From Lentisphaeria bacterium (GTDB lineage: Bacteria; Verrucomicrobiota; Lentisphaeria; Victivallales; Victivallaceae), in assembly GCA_017508385.1 (NCBI GenBank), contig JAFVZB010000073.1, positions 1-64,000 of the forward strand: DNA of 64,000 nucleotides. The letters are read 5' to 3'. Positions within the stretch are counted from its first letter, which is position 1; each line of letters opens with the position of its first letter. Positions 44,223-53,344 of this stretch are shown here, in pieces. The notes under the pieces are model-generated. The model was not told where the DNA came from and did not search any database. It saw only the letters and a program-made list of their open reading frames with translations. Position numbers and translations under genes: made by a program.

Positions 44223-45836
44223 TCAAATCATATTTTTTGATGCAACGAACTCATCCCGCACTCTGGCGATCGCAAGATAATCGTTGGTCAGAACGGTATC
44301 TATGCCCATTTCAAAAAATTGCCTTGCCTCGACGGGGTCATCGCTCCAGTAAACGTTGCAGAGTATGCCGTGTTCCTTTGCTTTATCTATCATTTCCTGA
44401 TTGAAGTACGGCTTGAAGAGCTGAACCTTGCAGCAATCCCATTCTATCGCACGATCGACGATCTTCCACGGGTCGGGTTCGGCACTCATACAGCGGGGAA
44501 GTTCAGGAGCGACATCGAGGGCGACCTTCATTATCTCTGAACTTGCCATGATATAGACGTGCTCCATCTGGTCGTACTGCCGCAGCAGGTCAACGATTTT
44601 TCTGAACTGCCACTCGGGATAGGTGTCTCCCTGCGACTTTATGTGCATATTTATGATGGTGTGGCGGGCAAACTTTGCCAGGATCTCCTCGAAAGTTGAG
44701 ATGCGTGTTCCCTCAAAATGGGGAGAAAACTTTTTGCCGGCATCAAACTTGCGTATCTCGTCGCTTGTCAGCTCGTTGATGAGACCGTTTCCGTCGGCGA
44801 TACGGTCGATGCGGTCATCGTGGCAGGCGAACGGAACTCCGTCTTTGGAGAACCTCACGTCGAGCTCGATTTCAGGAGCTCCGAGCGCAATCGCAGCACC
44901 GAAAGCAGGAAGGGTGTTTTCAGGTGCGACCGTCTTGAATCCCCGGTGGGCGCAGACCCGCGGATAGGGATATTTACGCTCAGGCAGTATGGTCATGCTT
45001 CCCGTCGGACGGTAACTCCACGGAGTGCGTCCCTGCTCAACAAACAAATCATTGGATATCAGCTTGCCTCCGAAGCTGTTGGAGCGCATATATTTATAGT
45101 GCGGGTCGGCTATCTCGCAGGTAAAACACCCGACCTTGCTGCCGAAGTCGCCGAGGATTTTTCCGTCAGGAGCCACCGCAAGAGAGGTTCCTGCCACATC
45201 GCTGTTTTCACCCATCGAGACCGAGGCTCTGAGCACGAAACTGTTGCAGGTGAACGCCAGACTCTGATTGAGCATACGCAAAACATCCTGCCGCTCGGCA
45301 CGCTGGAAACTTGACACCAGCACGATGTCAGGACGGCAATATCCCAGATGGGCGATGTACTCAGTGAAATATGTGTCGTAGCAAATCAGAAATCCGAGAC
45401 GTATTCCGTCAACGGTGATGATTTCAGGAGAGCGAAACTTTGCGGTATAAGAGATATCCGGCTCGACTCCGGTTATCTCCGACACCGGAAGATGCTGTTT
45501 GTAAAAGTCTCCGGCAACATTACCTTTGCGGTCAAAGACCCGGGTGGTGTTGCGGAAAACATCCTTTTCGACCTCGCAGAGATAGTTGACCGCCACGATG
45601 GCATCACAGCGCACGGCGGCATTTTTCGCAGCTTCGATGAGGCGTGATGTACTCTTTCTCACATACTCCTTCATCGTTCCGGCAGGAAACGTTGCCGGAG
45701 CATTGGAGTATTCAGGCGTGAGTATCAAATCCATCGAACTGTCGCACTCATTGAGGGATTTTATCAGAAAATCGACGGAATTATCTGCATCAGCTGCCGT
45801 TTTGCCATACGGAATTTGTATCGCACACAGTTTCAT
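44223..45836 (-). CDS. fusion of carbon-nitrogen hydrolase (nitrilase superfamily) and glycerophosphodiester phosphodiesterase
   Basis: About 537 residues carrying two complete enzymes. Residues 1-270 form a nitrilase-superfamily amidase with its Glu42 (LTPEYSN), Lys113 (FYKQHLP) and Cys152 (FLICYDTYF) triad. Residues about 290-537 form a GDPD domain: CAHRGF with His297-Arg298, PENTLPAF, IELDV with Glu324 and Asp326, and CHDD with His339. The GDPD half ends in a normal DTVLTNDY strand. Neither part looks truncated. ATG 45836 is favoured over a GTG at 45857. The combination suggests cleavage of both an amide and a phosphodiester in one compound. No signal peptide. Confidence 0.87.
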   Translation of the reverse strand: MKLCAIQIPYGKTAADADNSVDFLIKSLNECDSSMDLILTPEYSNAPATFPAGTMKEYVRKSTSRLIEAAKNAAVRCDAIVAVNYLCEVEKDVFRNTTRVFDRKGNVAGDFYKQHLPVSEITGVEPDISYTAKFRSPEIITVDGIRLGFLICYDTYFTEYIAHLGYCRPDIVLVSSFQRAERQDVLRMLNQSLAFTCNSFVLRASVSMGENSDVAGTSLAVAPDGKILGDFGSKVGCFTCEIADPHYKYMRSNSFGGKLISNDLFVEQGRTPWSYRPTGSMTILPERKYPYPRVCAHRGFKTVAPENTLPAFGAAIALGAPEIELDVRFSKDGVPFACHDDRIDRIADGNGLINELTSDEIRKFDAGKKFSPHFEGTRISTFEEILAKFARHTIINMHIKSQGDTYPEWQFRKIVDLLRQYDQMEHVYIMASSEIMKVALDVAPELPRCMSAEPDPWKIVDRAIEWDCCKVQLFKPYFNQEMIDKAKEHGILCNVYWSDDPVEARQFFEMGIDTVLTNDYLAIARVRDEFVASKNMI

Positions 45837-45853
45837 TTCAAAACACTCTCTTG

Positions 45854-46630
45854 TCACCTTGCGTTGAAGAACACCTTTTCAACGCTCTCTCCGGCAGCCT
45901 CGACGGTTCTCGGAGCAACGAGTCCGTAAGCGGGCTCCATGCGCTCGACGAACTCTTTTCTGATGGTCACGGGCTTTGCCGCTTTGTACGCAGTGAACTT
46001 GCCCTCTTTGAGCTTGGTCACCGCCTCAACGGTCTTGTCGTAGATGAGCTTTGCCGCCAGTGCCGGAGCGAGCAGGATAGCTCCCTGAGTTGAAGTCGAA
46101 CGCTTGACCTGACAGGTTACCACCTGCGGAAGAAACGCTTTGGCTTCGGCGCAGAGTTTATCGCATCCGCTGGTCATGATGACGGGAACTCCGTGTTCTC
46201 CTGCGATAGCGGTGTCAATGGCGAACTCGCCTGCCTTCTCTCCGTTGAGCCACATGTTCTGGATTTGTTTTGAAGTATAAGTGTGTTCAAGATGAGCCTG
46301 CGGAGTACCTGCCATGGCATGATATCCGAGCAGTATGACTCCGTCAGCTCCGTCGAGTCCGGCAAAACGGACGTAAGGAGTAGAGCCCTGAACGATCTCG
46401 ATATCGTGCTCGATCTCGCTCCAGAACACATTGTTTCCGCCGCCGTGACCGTCTCTCACCACGACTTCGTCGGCTCCGGCATCGAAGCAGGCTTTGACGC
46501 AGTTGTTGATTTCACTGGTCATATATTTGCGTCCGCGCTGGTACTCGGCACCGCCATCGCCTGAGCTTACCATGGGGGAGCCGCAGATACCGCTGATACC
46601 TTCCATGTCACAGAAGATGTAAATTTTCAT
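45854..46630 (-). CDS. M55-family D-aminopeptidase (DppA-like)
   Basis: About 258 residues. ATG 46630 follows GGAGAAAT; a longer open frame upstream is rejected because it crosses a terminator. DppA motifs are visible: IFCDMEGISG with zinc ligands Asp8 and Glu10, VVRDGHGGGNN with Asp60 and His62, and LLGYHAMAG near 100-110. Members form decameric rings that remove D-amino acids from small peptides such as those of peptidoglycan. It is the first gene of the leftward run that includes the nitrilase-GDPD fusion and the GH36 gene. Confidence 0.88.
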   Translation of the reverse strand: MKIYIFCDMEGISGICGSPMVSSGDGGAEYQRGRKYMTSEINNCVKACFDAGADEVVVRDGHGGGNNVFWSEIEHDIEIVQGSTPYVRFAGLDGADGVILLGYHAMAGTPQAHLEHTYTSKQIQNMWLNGEKAGEFAIDTAIAGEHGVPVIMTSGCDKLCAEAKAFLPQVVTCQVKRSTSTQGAILLAPALAAKLIYDKTVEAVTKLKEGKFTAYKAAKPVTIRKEFVERMEPAYGLVAPRTVEAAGESVEKVFFNAR

Positions 46631-46648
46631 AGTATTTCTCCACAAAAA

Positions 46649-46673
46649 GGCGGCTGAATTTCTTACAGCCGCC
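46649..46673 (-). terminator. intrinsic terminator after the second sialate esterase gene
   Basis: GGCGGCTG (46649-46656) pairs with CAGCCGCC (46666-46673); on the minus strand a T-run follows. It splits the esterase pair from the M55 operon. Confidence 0.85.
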
Positions 46674-46685
46674 CGCAAATTCCAA

Positions 46686-48680
46686 TTATTTTACTTTCAA
46701 CTCGAACGGAGCAGCGGGGAATCCGGCTCCATTGTAGAGGTTGCAAGTGGGGTTGTTCTGCCATGCGTAACGCACTGCAACAGGCTCCTTGACCTTGCTG
46801 CTGGAAACAACGACACTGCTGCCGTCGATTTTGGCTTCATCAGCCCAGAACCACTTGCCGTCTTTTCCGCAGACTGCGAAACCCTCGACCTGAGCTTTCG
46901 GACTGTTGCGCACCAGCGGTCTCTTTTTGCCCGAACGGAACACCAGATAGTGGAACTTCGGCAGCTCTTTGGCAACGAGTCCGCCATCGGTGTACTTGAA
47001 GGTGACTTTGACAGCACCGTTGGCACTCTCAGCTTTGACCGCCTCAGGACTGTAACAGGGCAAATCCTTTTTGCCGTAGTCGTTGCGCAGAGCGATAGCC
47101 GCAAGACGCTCACCGACGGGCTCTTTGTTCATCGGGTGGATATCTCCCGCCTCACCCACATCGATGATGACAGCCTGAGCGACTCCGGGAATATTCATGG
47201 CACTGCTCTGACCGGCACGGACATCGACCCAGCTTCCGGTTTTATTGGGGTCGGCAGATTTTGACATAAAGTTGGGCAGCTGTGCCGCATAGAAACGCAG
47301 GTCGGGATTATTGAAACGCTCTCGCAGGTCGCTGACGAGGGCACGCACATGGTCGCCGTAGAGATAGCGGACATTTCCGGCATTCTGCTCACCCTGATAC
47401 CACAGAGCTCCGCGCATGGTGCAGTTGAGTATGGGGTGAACGAGTCCGTTCCAGATCATAGTCGGAGTCTTGCTCGGGTAGGGTTTGGTTCCGACATACT
47501 TGGGCATCGCCTTTTTCTGAGCCGGGGAAAGTTTGGCAAAATCTCTCTGACGGAACATTTCCCAGCCTTTGTAAGTGTCGGCTTTTTTGCCGATGTAGTG
47601 GTAGCGGGGGAAGCTCACCCGGGGAGTATAGGCGTAAACACGCAGCATAAGCTCGTATTTTCCCGGGGCGACTTTGAGCCATGAGCTGAACTGCCTGCCG
47701 CAAGCCGCACTCTTCATATCAAGAGAGGCAACCTTTTTGCCGTTGAGATAGACATCAACAGGAACCTGGGGACGTCCGACCTCAATGTGGAATTTGCCCC
47801 ACTGAAAATCATTTTTGGTGACTTCGATCTGCTTGCGGAACCAGATAACTCCGTGACCTTTGCTTGAACGCTGCATACTTTTCACCGGAGTCCATTTCGC
47901 ATCCGCAGGAGGCAGAGTGACTTTTTCATCATCGGCGCAGCCATTTTTTGCCGCCCATGCTTTGACCTCTTCAACGTATTTATCACGCTTAGAATCATAA
48001 TTGTAATAGGCATCGAGCTCATCCTGAGCACTCTTTGCCACGGCTTTGGTACTGCCTTTGAGGATTTTTTCACTGCTTATCCAAGACTCGATGGAGCTGC
48101 CTCCCCATGAGGGGTTTATCAGACCGAAAGCTAGTCCGCACTCTCTGTTGATGCGGCGGGCGAAAAAGTAACCGGCAGCGGTGAACTCTCCGGTGGTCTC
48201 AGGACCGGCGATGACCCATTTTCCGCGGATATCATCGACAGGTTTTTCCGGAGCGACACAGCCGGCACGGAAATGACGGATACGGTTATTGGCTGATTTG
48301 GCTATATTCTCTTTGGCATTCATACTTTTTTTCACAGTCATTGCCATATTGCTCTGACCGATGCAGAACCAGACCTCACCGGTGATAACATCTTTGGCAA
48401 CGACGGTGTTTTTGCCCTTCATCACCAGCTCATGACCTTTGTCATCGCTCTTTGAGAGGTCGAGTTTGACCACCCATTTGCCATCTTTTCCGGTCACGGT
48501 TTCTGCGGTGACTCCGGCGTAACTCACGGTCACTTTTTCTCCGGGGTCAGCCTTTCCGAACACTGATGTCGCATTTGACTTCTGCAGCACTGCGTGGTCG
48601 GTAAAGAGTTTTGACGGAGTCACATCGGCAAACAGAGTGCTTCCTGCTGCCAACGCCAACAACAACGATGTTTTTTTCAT
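46686..48680 (-). CDS. secreted sialate O-acetylesterase family protein (copy 2)
   Basis: 664 residues with a signal peptide (MKKTSLLLALAAGSTLFA). The GDSL-type nucleophile is in FCIGQSNMAM near 107-116, followed by WGGSSIESW and GALWYQGEQN. The His/Asp pair is in DVGEAGDIHPMNKEPVG near 530. A beta-sandwich insertion occupies about 265-360. It removes O-acetyl groups from sialic acid or other sugars in the periplasm or outside. The next gene upstream is a close paralogue with the same domain order and the same C-terminus (RYAWQNNPTCNL), so the pair arose by tandem duplication. Confidence 0.87.
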   Translation of the reverse strand: MKKTSLLLALAAGSTLFADVTPSKLFTDHAVLQKSNATSVFGKADPGEKVTVSYAGVTAETVTGKDGKWVVKLDLSKSDDKGHELVMKGKNTVVAKDVITGEVWFCIGQSNMAMTVKKSMNAKENIAKSANNRIRHFRAGCVAPEKPVDDIRGKWVIAGPETTGEFTAAGYFFARRINRECGLAFGLINPSWGGSSIESWISSEKILKGSTKAVAKSAQDELDAYYNYDSKRDKYVEEVKAWAAKNGCADDEKVTLPPADAKWTPVKSMQRSSKGHGVIWFRKQIEVTKNDFQWGKFHIEVGRPQVPVDVYLNGKKVASLDMKSAACGRQFSSWLKVAPGKYELMLRVYAYTPRVSFPRYHYIGKKADTYKGWEMFRQRDFAKLSPAQKKAMPKYVGTKPYPSKTPTMIWNGLVHPILNCTMRGALWYQGEQNAGNVRYLYGDHVRALVSDLRERFNNPDLRFYAAQLPNFMSKSADPNKTGSWVDVRAGQSSAMNIPGVAQAVIIDVGEAGDIHPMNKEPVGERLAAIALRNDYGKKDLPCYSPEAVKAESANGAVKVTFKYTDGGLVAKELPKFHYLVFRSGKKRPLVRNSPKAQVEGFAVCGKDGKWFWADEAKIDGSSVVVSSSKVKEPVAVRYAWQNNPTCNLYNGAGFPAAPFELKVK

Positions 48681-48708
48681 TTCTTGCCTCTTTTGGGGTT
48701 TGGAAAAC

Positions 48709-50727
48709 TTATTTCAATTCAAATCTGAAACTTGATGCCGGCAATCCTGACTTGCTGAACAGATTGCAGGTCGGATTATTCTGCCATGCGTAACGCACTG
48801 CAACCGGGTCGGCGACTTTACTGCTGAAAACGACAACACAGTTTCCGTCGATATCAGCCTTGTCTGCCCAGAACCACTTGCCGTCTTTGCCGCAAACGGC
48901 GAAACCCTCGACCTGAGCTGACGGAGAGTTTCTGACCAGCTTTGCCTTGATGCCCCGGGTGCGGTTCACCCAGTAGAAATCATCCTGCTTGCGGGCTTCG
49001 AGTCCGCCGTAAACCGAGTCAAAAAACACCCTGACCTGAGAGCCGCTCTTTTCGGCTTTGACCGCAAGCGGACTCTTCCACTGCACATCTTTTTTGCCGT
49101 AAACATTGGCAAGTGCGACATTGGCAAGACGCTCGCCCACGGGTTTCTTGTCGATGGGATGGATATCTCCTGCCTCACCGCAGTCGATGATATTGACGTG
49201 GCAGGTATTGGGAACGAGAACAGTTGTCAACTCCTGCTGACGGCGAAGCTCGGGCCAGTGCCCTCCGTCGGAGGCATCTGCCGACTTTTTCATGTACGCA
49301 GCGAGCTGAACGGAGTAATACGGCAGGTCGGGTTTGCCGAACTCACGGCGGAGCTGTTCTACAAAAGCTTTCTGGTGGTCGGCATAGTGGATACTGCGTT
49401 CCGCCCTGCTGTTGCTTTCGCCCTGATACCAGATGACTCCGGTGAGAGTGTACGGGACTATTCGGGTCATCATTCCGTTCCAGATGGCAGTCGGAACCTT
49501 CTGGATTATCGTCTTTTCACCGATAGCAGCCGGCTTCGCTTTCTTTTGAGCAGGAGTCAACTTGGCATAGGTGCGCTCATAACACATCTGCCAGTTGGTG
49601 TGATTGTTACGGTTGGCTCCGGCGTAAAAAGCCCTGCCGAAAGAGAACTTATCCTCGGCGGAAAAGACCTTCACGGTCATCTCGTGTTTTCCGGGAGCGA
49701 CCTCCGTGGCGGGAACCGACACTCTGAAATATCCGCCTTTGACGGCTTCGGCAAGCGAGAAAGAGCCGACCTTTCTGCCATCGAGATAGAACTCAGCCGG
49801 AACTCCGGGACGTCCGAGCCTGAAATAGACGCTTCCGTTGGAAACATCACGCCCGGAAATATCAACAGTTTTGCGGAACCAGACTATACCGCCGCCCTTT
49901 ATTGCGCCGAAAATATTTTTACGGCTAATCCACTTGGCATCCGCCGGAGGAGCGGAACTTTTTTCACTGTCGAAGCGTCCGCAACTCTTCATCCACGCCT
50001 GATATTTTTCAATATAAGCGGCAAGTTTGGCATCGTATGAGGTGTAATCGGCAATATCTTTTTTCGCCAGCTCCGCTATGGCAGGAGTGGCTCTGTTCAT
50101 CAATGTGTCACGGCTCATCCAAGCCTCGATAGAGCTGCTGCCCCACGCAGGGTCGATGAGTCCGATGTTTCTGTCTGTGACCTCGTTCAGTTTTTTGCCG
50201 AAGTGGTAGGCGACCGCCGAGAAGCGTTTTGTGTACTTGGGACTTGCGATATACCATGCTCCGGCACACTTCCCCTTTGAGGCATCAATATTGCCGTGGA
50301 GCGTCACCTTGAATGTACGCAGAGAGTTGTTGGCTGAGTTCTTTATCACCTCTTTGCTGTTGAGGCTGTTTTCGATTCTGAACTGCATATTGCTCTGACC
50401 AGCGGCGAGCCAGACATCGCCGGTGATGACGTCCTTTATTTTGAGGGTGTTTTTACCGCTGATTTTGAGCGTCTTTGACTTGCCGTCATCATTGCTCAGA
50501 TCAAGTCTGACCAGCCATTTGCCGTCTTTTTCTGCGGTGACGGATGCTGAAGCGTTTCCGTAAGAGACAGAAACTTTTTCTCCCGGGTCAGCCTTGCCGA
50601 AAACGGCAGTTGCCTCTGACTTCTGCAAAACGGCATGGTCGGAAAAGAGTCCGGGCACTTTCACATCAGCGAGCAGACTTCCGGAAGCGAGAGCGGAAAC
50701 CAGAAGAACTCCATACATTTTTCTCAT
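48709..50727 (-). CDS. secreted sialate O-acetylesterase family protein (copy 1)
   Basis: About 672 residues. ATG 50727 is preceded by CAGGAG and gives a clean signal peptide (MRKMYGVLLVSALASGSLLA); the longer frame above it is rejected. The esterase motifs are LAAGQSNMQF, WGSSSIEAW, GVIWYQGESN and DCGEAGDIHPIDKKPVG. Sequence and layout match the downstream copy throughout. The two genes are 28 bases apart and probably co-transcribed to the terminator at 46649-46673. Specificities may differ, since the active-site surroundings vary between copies. Confidence 0.87.
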   Translation of the reverse strand: MRKMYGVLLVSALASGSLLADVKVPGLFSDHAVLQKSEATAVFGKADPGEKVSVSYGNASASVTAEKDGKWLVRLDLSNDDGKSKTLKISGKNTLKIKDVITGDVWLAAGQSNMQFRIENSLNSKEVIKNSANNSLRTFKVTLHGNIDASKGKCAGAWYIASPKYTKRFSAVAYHFGKKLNEVTDRNIGLIDPAWGSSSIEAWMSRDTLMNRATPAIAELAKKDIADYTSYDAKLAAYIEKYQAWMKSCGRFDSEKSSAPPADAKWISRKNIFGAIKGGGIVWFRKTVDISGRDVSNGSVYFRLGRPGVPAEFYLDGRKVGSFSLAEAVKGGYFRVSVPATEVAPGKHEMTVKVFSAEDKFSFGRAFYAGANRNNHTNWQMCYERTYAKLTPAQKKAKPAAIGEKTIIQKVPTAIWNGMMTRIVPYTLTGVIWYQGESNSRAERSIHYADHQKAFVEQLRREFGKPDLPYYSVQLAAYMKKSADASDGGHWPELRRQQELTTVLVPNTCHVNIIDCGEAGDIHPIDKKPVGERLANVALANVYGKKDVQWKSPLAVKAEKSGSQVRVFFDSVYGGLEARKQDDFYWVNRTRGIKAKLVRNSPSAQVEGFAVCGKDGKWFWADKADIDGNCVVVFSSKVADPVAVRYAWQNNPTCNLFSKSGLPASSFRFELK

Positions 50728-50930
50728 AATCAAAACTCCTGTGCTTGACAATAAAAATATACTTTCAGCTAAAATATTATCCATCGGCGTTTTTTTCAAG
50801 CGCAAAACCGATAAAAAGCGGTTTTTTATCCCGAAAAATGAGTATCGGATATGCTTTTTCAATATATAATGGAGTTTTTACTCCGTTTACGGTGGAAAAT
50901 TTCAAATATGGTGATATATTTTATACCATT

Positions 50931-51146
50931 ATGGAAAAGAATGCAAAACAATTTACCGTCGTAAACGGCAGTCACATCATCTGCCCTTTGTGCAAAGAGA
51001 AAATCGCTCCGGCTGATATTGAAGCGTACCGTCAGTGTCCGTACTGCGGCCATGTCTTTGAGCAGACTCAGGAGTTCGAGGATTTTGTGCTCTCCCCGCT
51101 CACCCGTCAGTGGGTCAAAAACACCATCAACCAGTTCCTCAGATAA
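50931..51146 (+). CDS. small zinc-ribbon protein
   Basis: 71 residues from ATG 50931 (MEKNAKQFTVVNGSH). Two Cys pairs, CPLCKEK and CPYCGH, spaced about 18 apart form a zinc ribbon. The C-terminus (SPLTRQWVKNTINQFLR) is an amphipathic helix. It lies 21 bases before the GT2 gene on the same strand and so heads that unit. Function is unknown; it may be a nucleic-acid or protein-binding accessory. The longer upstream frame from 50745 has no coding character. Confidence 0.6.
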   Translation: MEKNAKQFTVVNGSHIICPLCKEKIAPADIEAYRQCPYCGHVFEQTQEFEDFVLSPLTRQWVKNTINQFLR

Positions 51147-51167
51147 CTCAAGAGAGCGCGTTTCAGG

Positions 51168-52256
51168 ATGAAGGAGCATGATTTTCTCAAGTACCTCAAA
51201 CGCAATCCGGGGGAAAATATCGGGGAGTTATCAGACTTCAGCCATGCAGTGATAATTCCGGCTTACGATGAGGAACGCAATCTGCCTCTGCTGCTTGAGA
51301 GTCTCAACTGCACCGATATCCCCTGCCCCGTCGCAGTTATAATTGTGGTCAACTATCCGGCAGGAGCGTCTCCGCAGTCGAGTCTTGCGCTGTATCAGAG
51401 TTTGCAGAATACCCGGCTTGACGGCGGCTTGAAACTCTTTGCCCTCTTTGCTCCGGAATTGACCGGCGGAGTCGGCGAGGCAAGAAAAATCGGCTTCGAC
51501 CTCTTCTGCCGCTCAAGAAACAGCCGGAACGCCGACAGCTCGGTGATGTTCTCTCTCGATGCCGACTGTCTCGTGGATAAAAATTATTTCTGTGAAACTC
51601 TCGAACTCGCCTCCCCGGATGATACCGGGTGCGTCATAATCGGAGTTAAACATCAGAAATCAGATGACCCTGCGATATCCGAAGCGATAACTTTATACGA
51701 AAATTATCTGCTCGATTACGAAAAAAATCTCGCCGCCTGCAACTCTCCGTACGCCTACAACGCCATCGGCTCAGGCTTCGCCGTCAAGGTGCGTGACTAC
51801 ATCAGATGCGGAGGAATGAAACTCAAAAAGGCAGGAGAGGATTTCTACTTCATCCAGAGTGCGGCGAAATGCTCACAAATCGTAAAAACAACACGTCCGC
51901 TGGTGTTTCCGTCACCGAGACTCTCAGAGAGAGTTCCGTTCGGAACAGGAACGGCAGTGCGGGATATCATTGCCGGAACAATGCCGAGGCAGGTCACTTT
52001 GGAGTCTTTTTCCAAACTGAAAAATGTGCTCGAAACGATCGTCCTCACGGGAGCTCTCGACAACGGAGAAAATTTCATATCACTCCTCGCTCCGGATGAG
52101 GCGAAGTTTTTTATCGAAAACGGTTTTCTTTCCGCATGGCAGAAGATACTGTCAAATCAGAAACCATCAACAGAAAAAGAGAAACAATGCGCTTTCCACC
52201 TCTGGTTCGATGCCTTGCAGACCAGAAGGTTTTTACACAAAATGTCCGGGAGATAG
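51168..52256 (+). CDS. family 2-like glycosyltransferase
   Basis: 362 residues. The GT-A start HAVIIPAYDEERNLPLLLESL is at 27-47 and the metal-binding SLDADCLVDK near 125. A helical C-terminal half carries GAALD-type acidic positions (KKAGEDFYFIQSA). No transmembrane helix is seen, so it works at the cytoplasmic face. Donor and acceptor are unknown. It lies between the zinc-ribbon gene and nudC, with gaps of 21 and 3 bases, suggesting one transcript. Confidence 0.78.
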   Translation: MKEHDFLKYLKRNPGENIGELSDFSHAVIIPAYDEERNLPLLLESLNCTDIPCPVAVIIVVNYPAGASPQSSLALYQSLQNTRLDGGLKLFALFAPELTGGVGEARKIGFDLFCRSRNSRNADSSVMFSLDADCLVDKNYFCETLELASPDDTGCVIIGVKHQKSDDPAISEAITLYENYLLDYEKNLAACNSPYAYNAIGSGFAVKVRDYIRCGGMKLKKAGEDFYFIQSAAKCSQIVKTTRPLVFPSPRLSERVPFGTGTAVRDIIAGTMPRQVTLESFSKLKNVLETIVLTGALDNGENFISLLAPDEAKFFIENGFLSAWQKILSNQKPSTEKEKQCAFHLWFDALQTRRFLHKMSGR

Positions 52257-52259
52257 ATT

Positions 52260-53087
52260 ATGAGAGATTTTATTCCGACTCCGATACTGAAAAACACAGA
52301 TAAATGCACTCCTGAAACCAAAGTCATCGCCATATCAGGTAAAAAGGTGCTGGTGACTCAGCAGAATGGCAGAATAACCCTGCCGAGATTATCCGATATG
52401 CCCGCAGGCTCGATAGATACCGCAAGCGGACTTGCCATCGGCAAACTGCGTGACGAGGAGTGCGCAGGCTTCATCTTCACCGGAAAAGAGGATGAGAGAC
52501 TCTTCCTGCTTGAAATGCGCAGTGCATTCACCATGATACCCCCCGGCTCATGCTATGCTCTTTGCAGGGCAAAATCCCTTCTGGAGTGGAAAAAAAGGCG
52601 CAACTTCTGCGGAGCCTGCGGAGCTGCGTTGGTACCGTCGGAAAATGATATCGCCATGAAGTGCCCGGTATGTAAAGAGCCGTTTTATCCTCAGCTTGCT
52701 CCTGCGGTCATCGTGGCGATCACAAAAGATGATAAGATACTGCTCGCCCACAACTTCCGTTTTCAGGAAAGGGTGCACAGCCTCATCGCCGGCTTTGTCG
52801 AGGCAGGCGAAAGCATCGAACAGGCGGTCGCAAGAGAGATTTACGAAGAGACCCATCTCAACGTCTGCGACCTCAGATACGTTTCCAGCCAGAGCTGGCC
52901 GTTTCCGAACTCACTGATGCTGGGCTTCACCGCAAAATATCACTCAGGAACGCTGGAACTTGACGGAACCGAACTCGAATGTGCCGACTGGTACACTCCT
53001 GACAACCTGCCGCAGCTTCCCGAAAAAGGCAGCATCGCCAGAATGATAATCGACGATTTTTGCTCCGAAAAGCGTTTTTTTGATTGA
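52260..53087 (+). CDS. nudC: NAD+ diphosphatase (Nudix hydrolase)
   Basis: 275 residues. A zinc ribbon (FCGACGAALV...CPVCKEPFYP) is near 117-142. The Nudix box GFVEAGESIEQAVAREIYEET is near 179-199, followed by the NudC-specific SQSWPFPNSLMLGFTA. It hydrolyses NAD(H) to NMN(H) and AMP and can remove NAD caps from RNA. The start is three bases after the GT2 stop. Standard family length. Confidence 0.92.
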   Translation: MRDFIPTPILKNTDKCTPETKVIAISGKKVLVTQQNGRITLPRLSDMPAGSIDTASGLAIGKLRDEECAGFIFTGKEDERLFLLEMRSAFTMIPPGSCYALCRAKSLLEWKKRRNFCGACGAALVPSENDIAMKCPVCKEPFYPQLAPAVIVAITKDDKILLAHNFRFQERVHSLIAGFVEAGESIEQAVAREIYEETHLNVCDLRYVSSQSWPFPNSLMLGFTAKYHSGTLELDGTELECADWYTPDNLPQLPEKGSIARMIIDDFCSEKRFFD

Positions 53088-53344
53088 TTTTATCACATTT
53101 TACATAGAAAAAACTTGCAAAATCAAGTTATTGTATTACATTATAGAAGTACCGGGCGTTTGCCTGTACTTTATATTGTGCGGAGTCCTTGTCTGCATAT
53201 TTTCAACACTGAACGGTGTTGTCTCTTCCACATCATTTCCGGAGTGCATTATCCGGAGCGTAATTTTTTGGATACAGAGCCGTTCCGTGTGCGTAAAAGA
53301 GTCTGTTTTTGCGCCCGGAACTTCACTCTTTGTTGAGGTATTAT

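Noticed and set aside
50745..50930. N-terminal extension of the zinc-ribbon protein
   Set aside because: AT-rich, with no coding character, and ATG 50931 begins the conserved-looking part.
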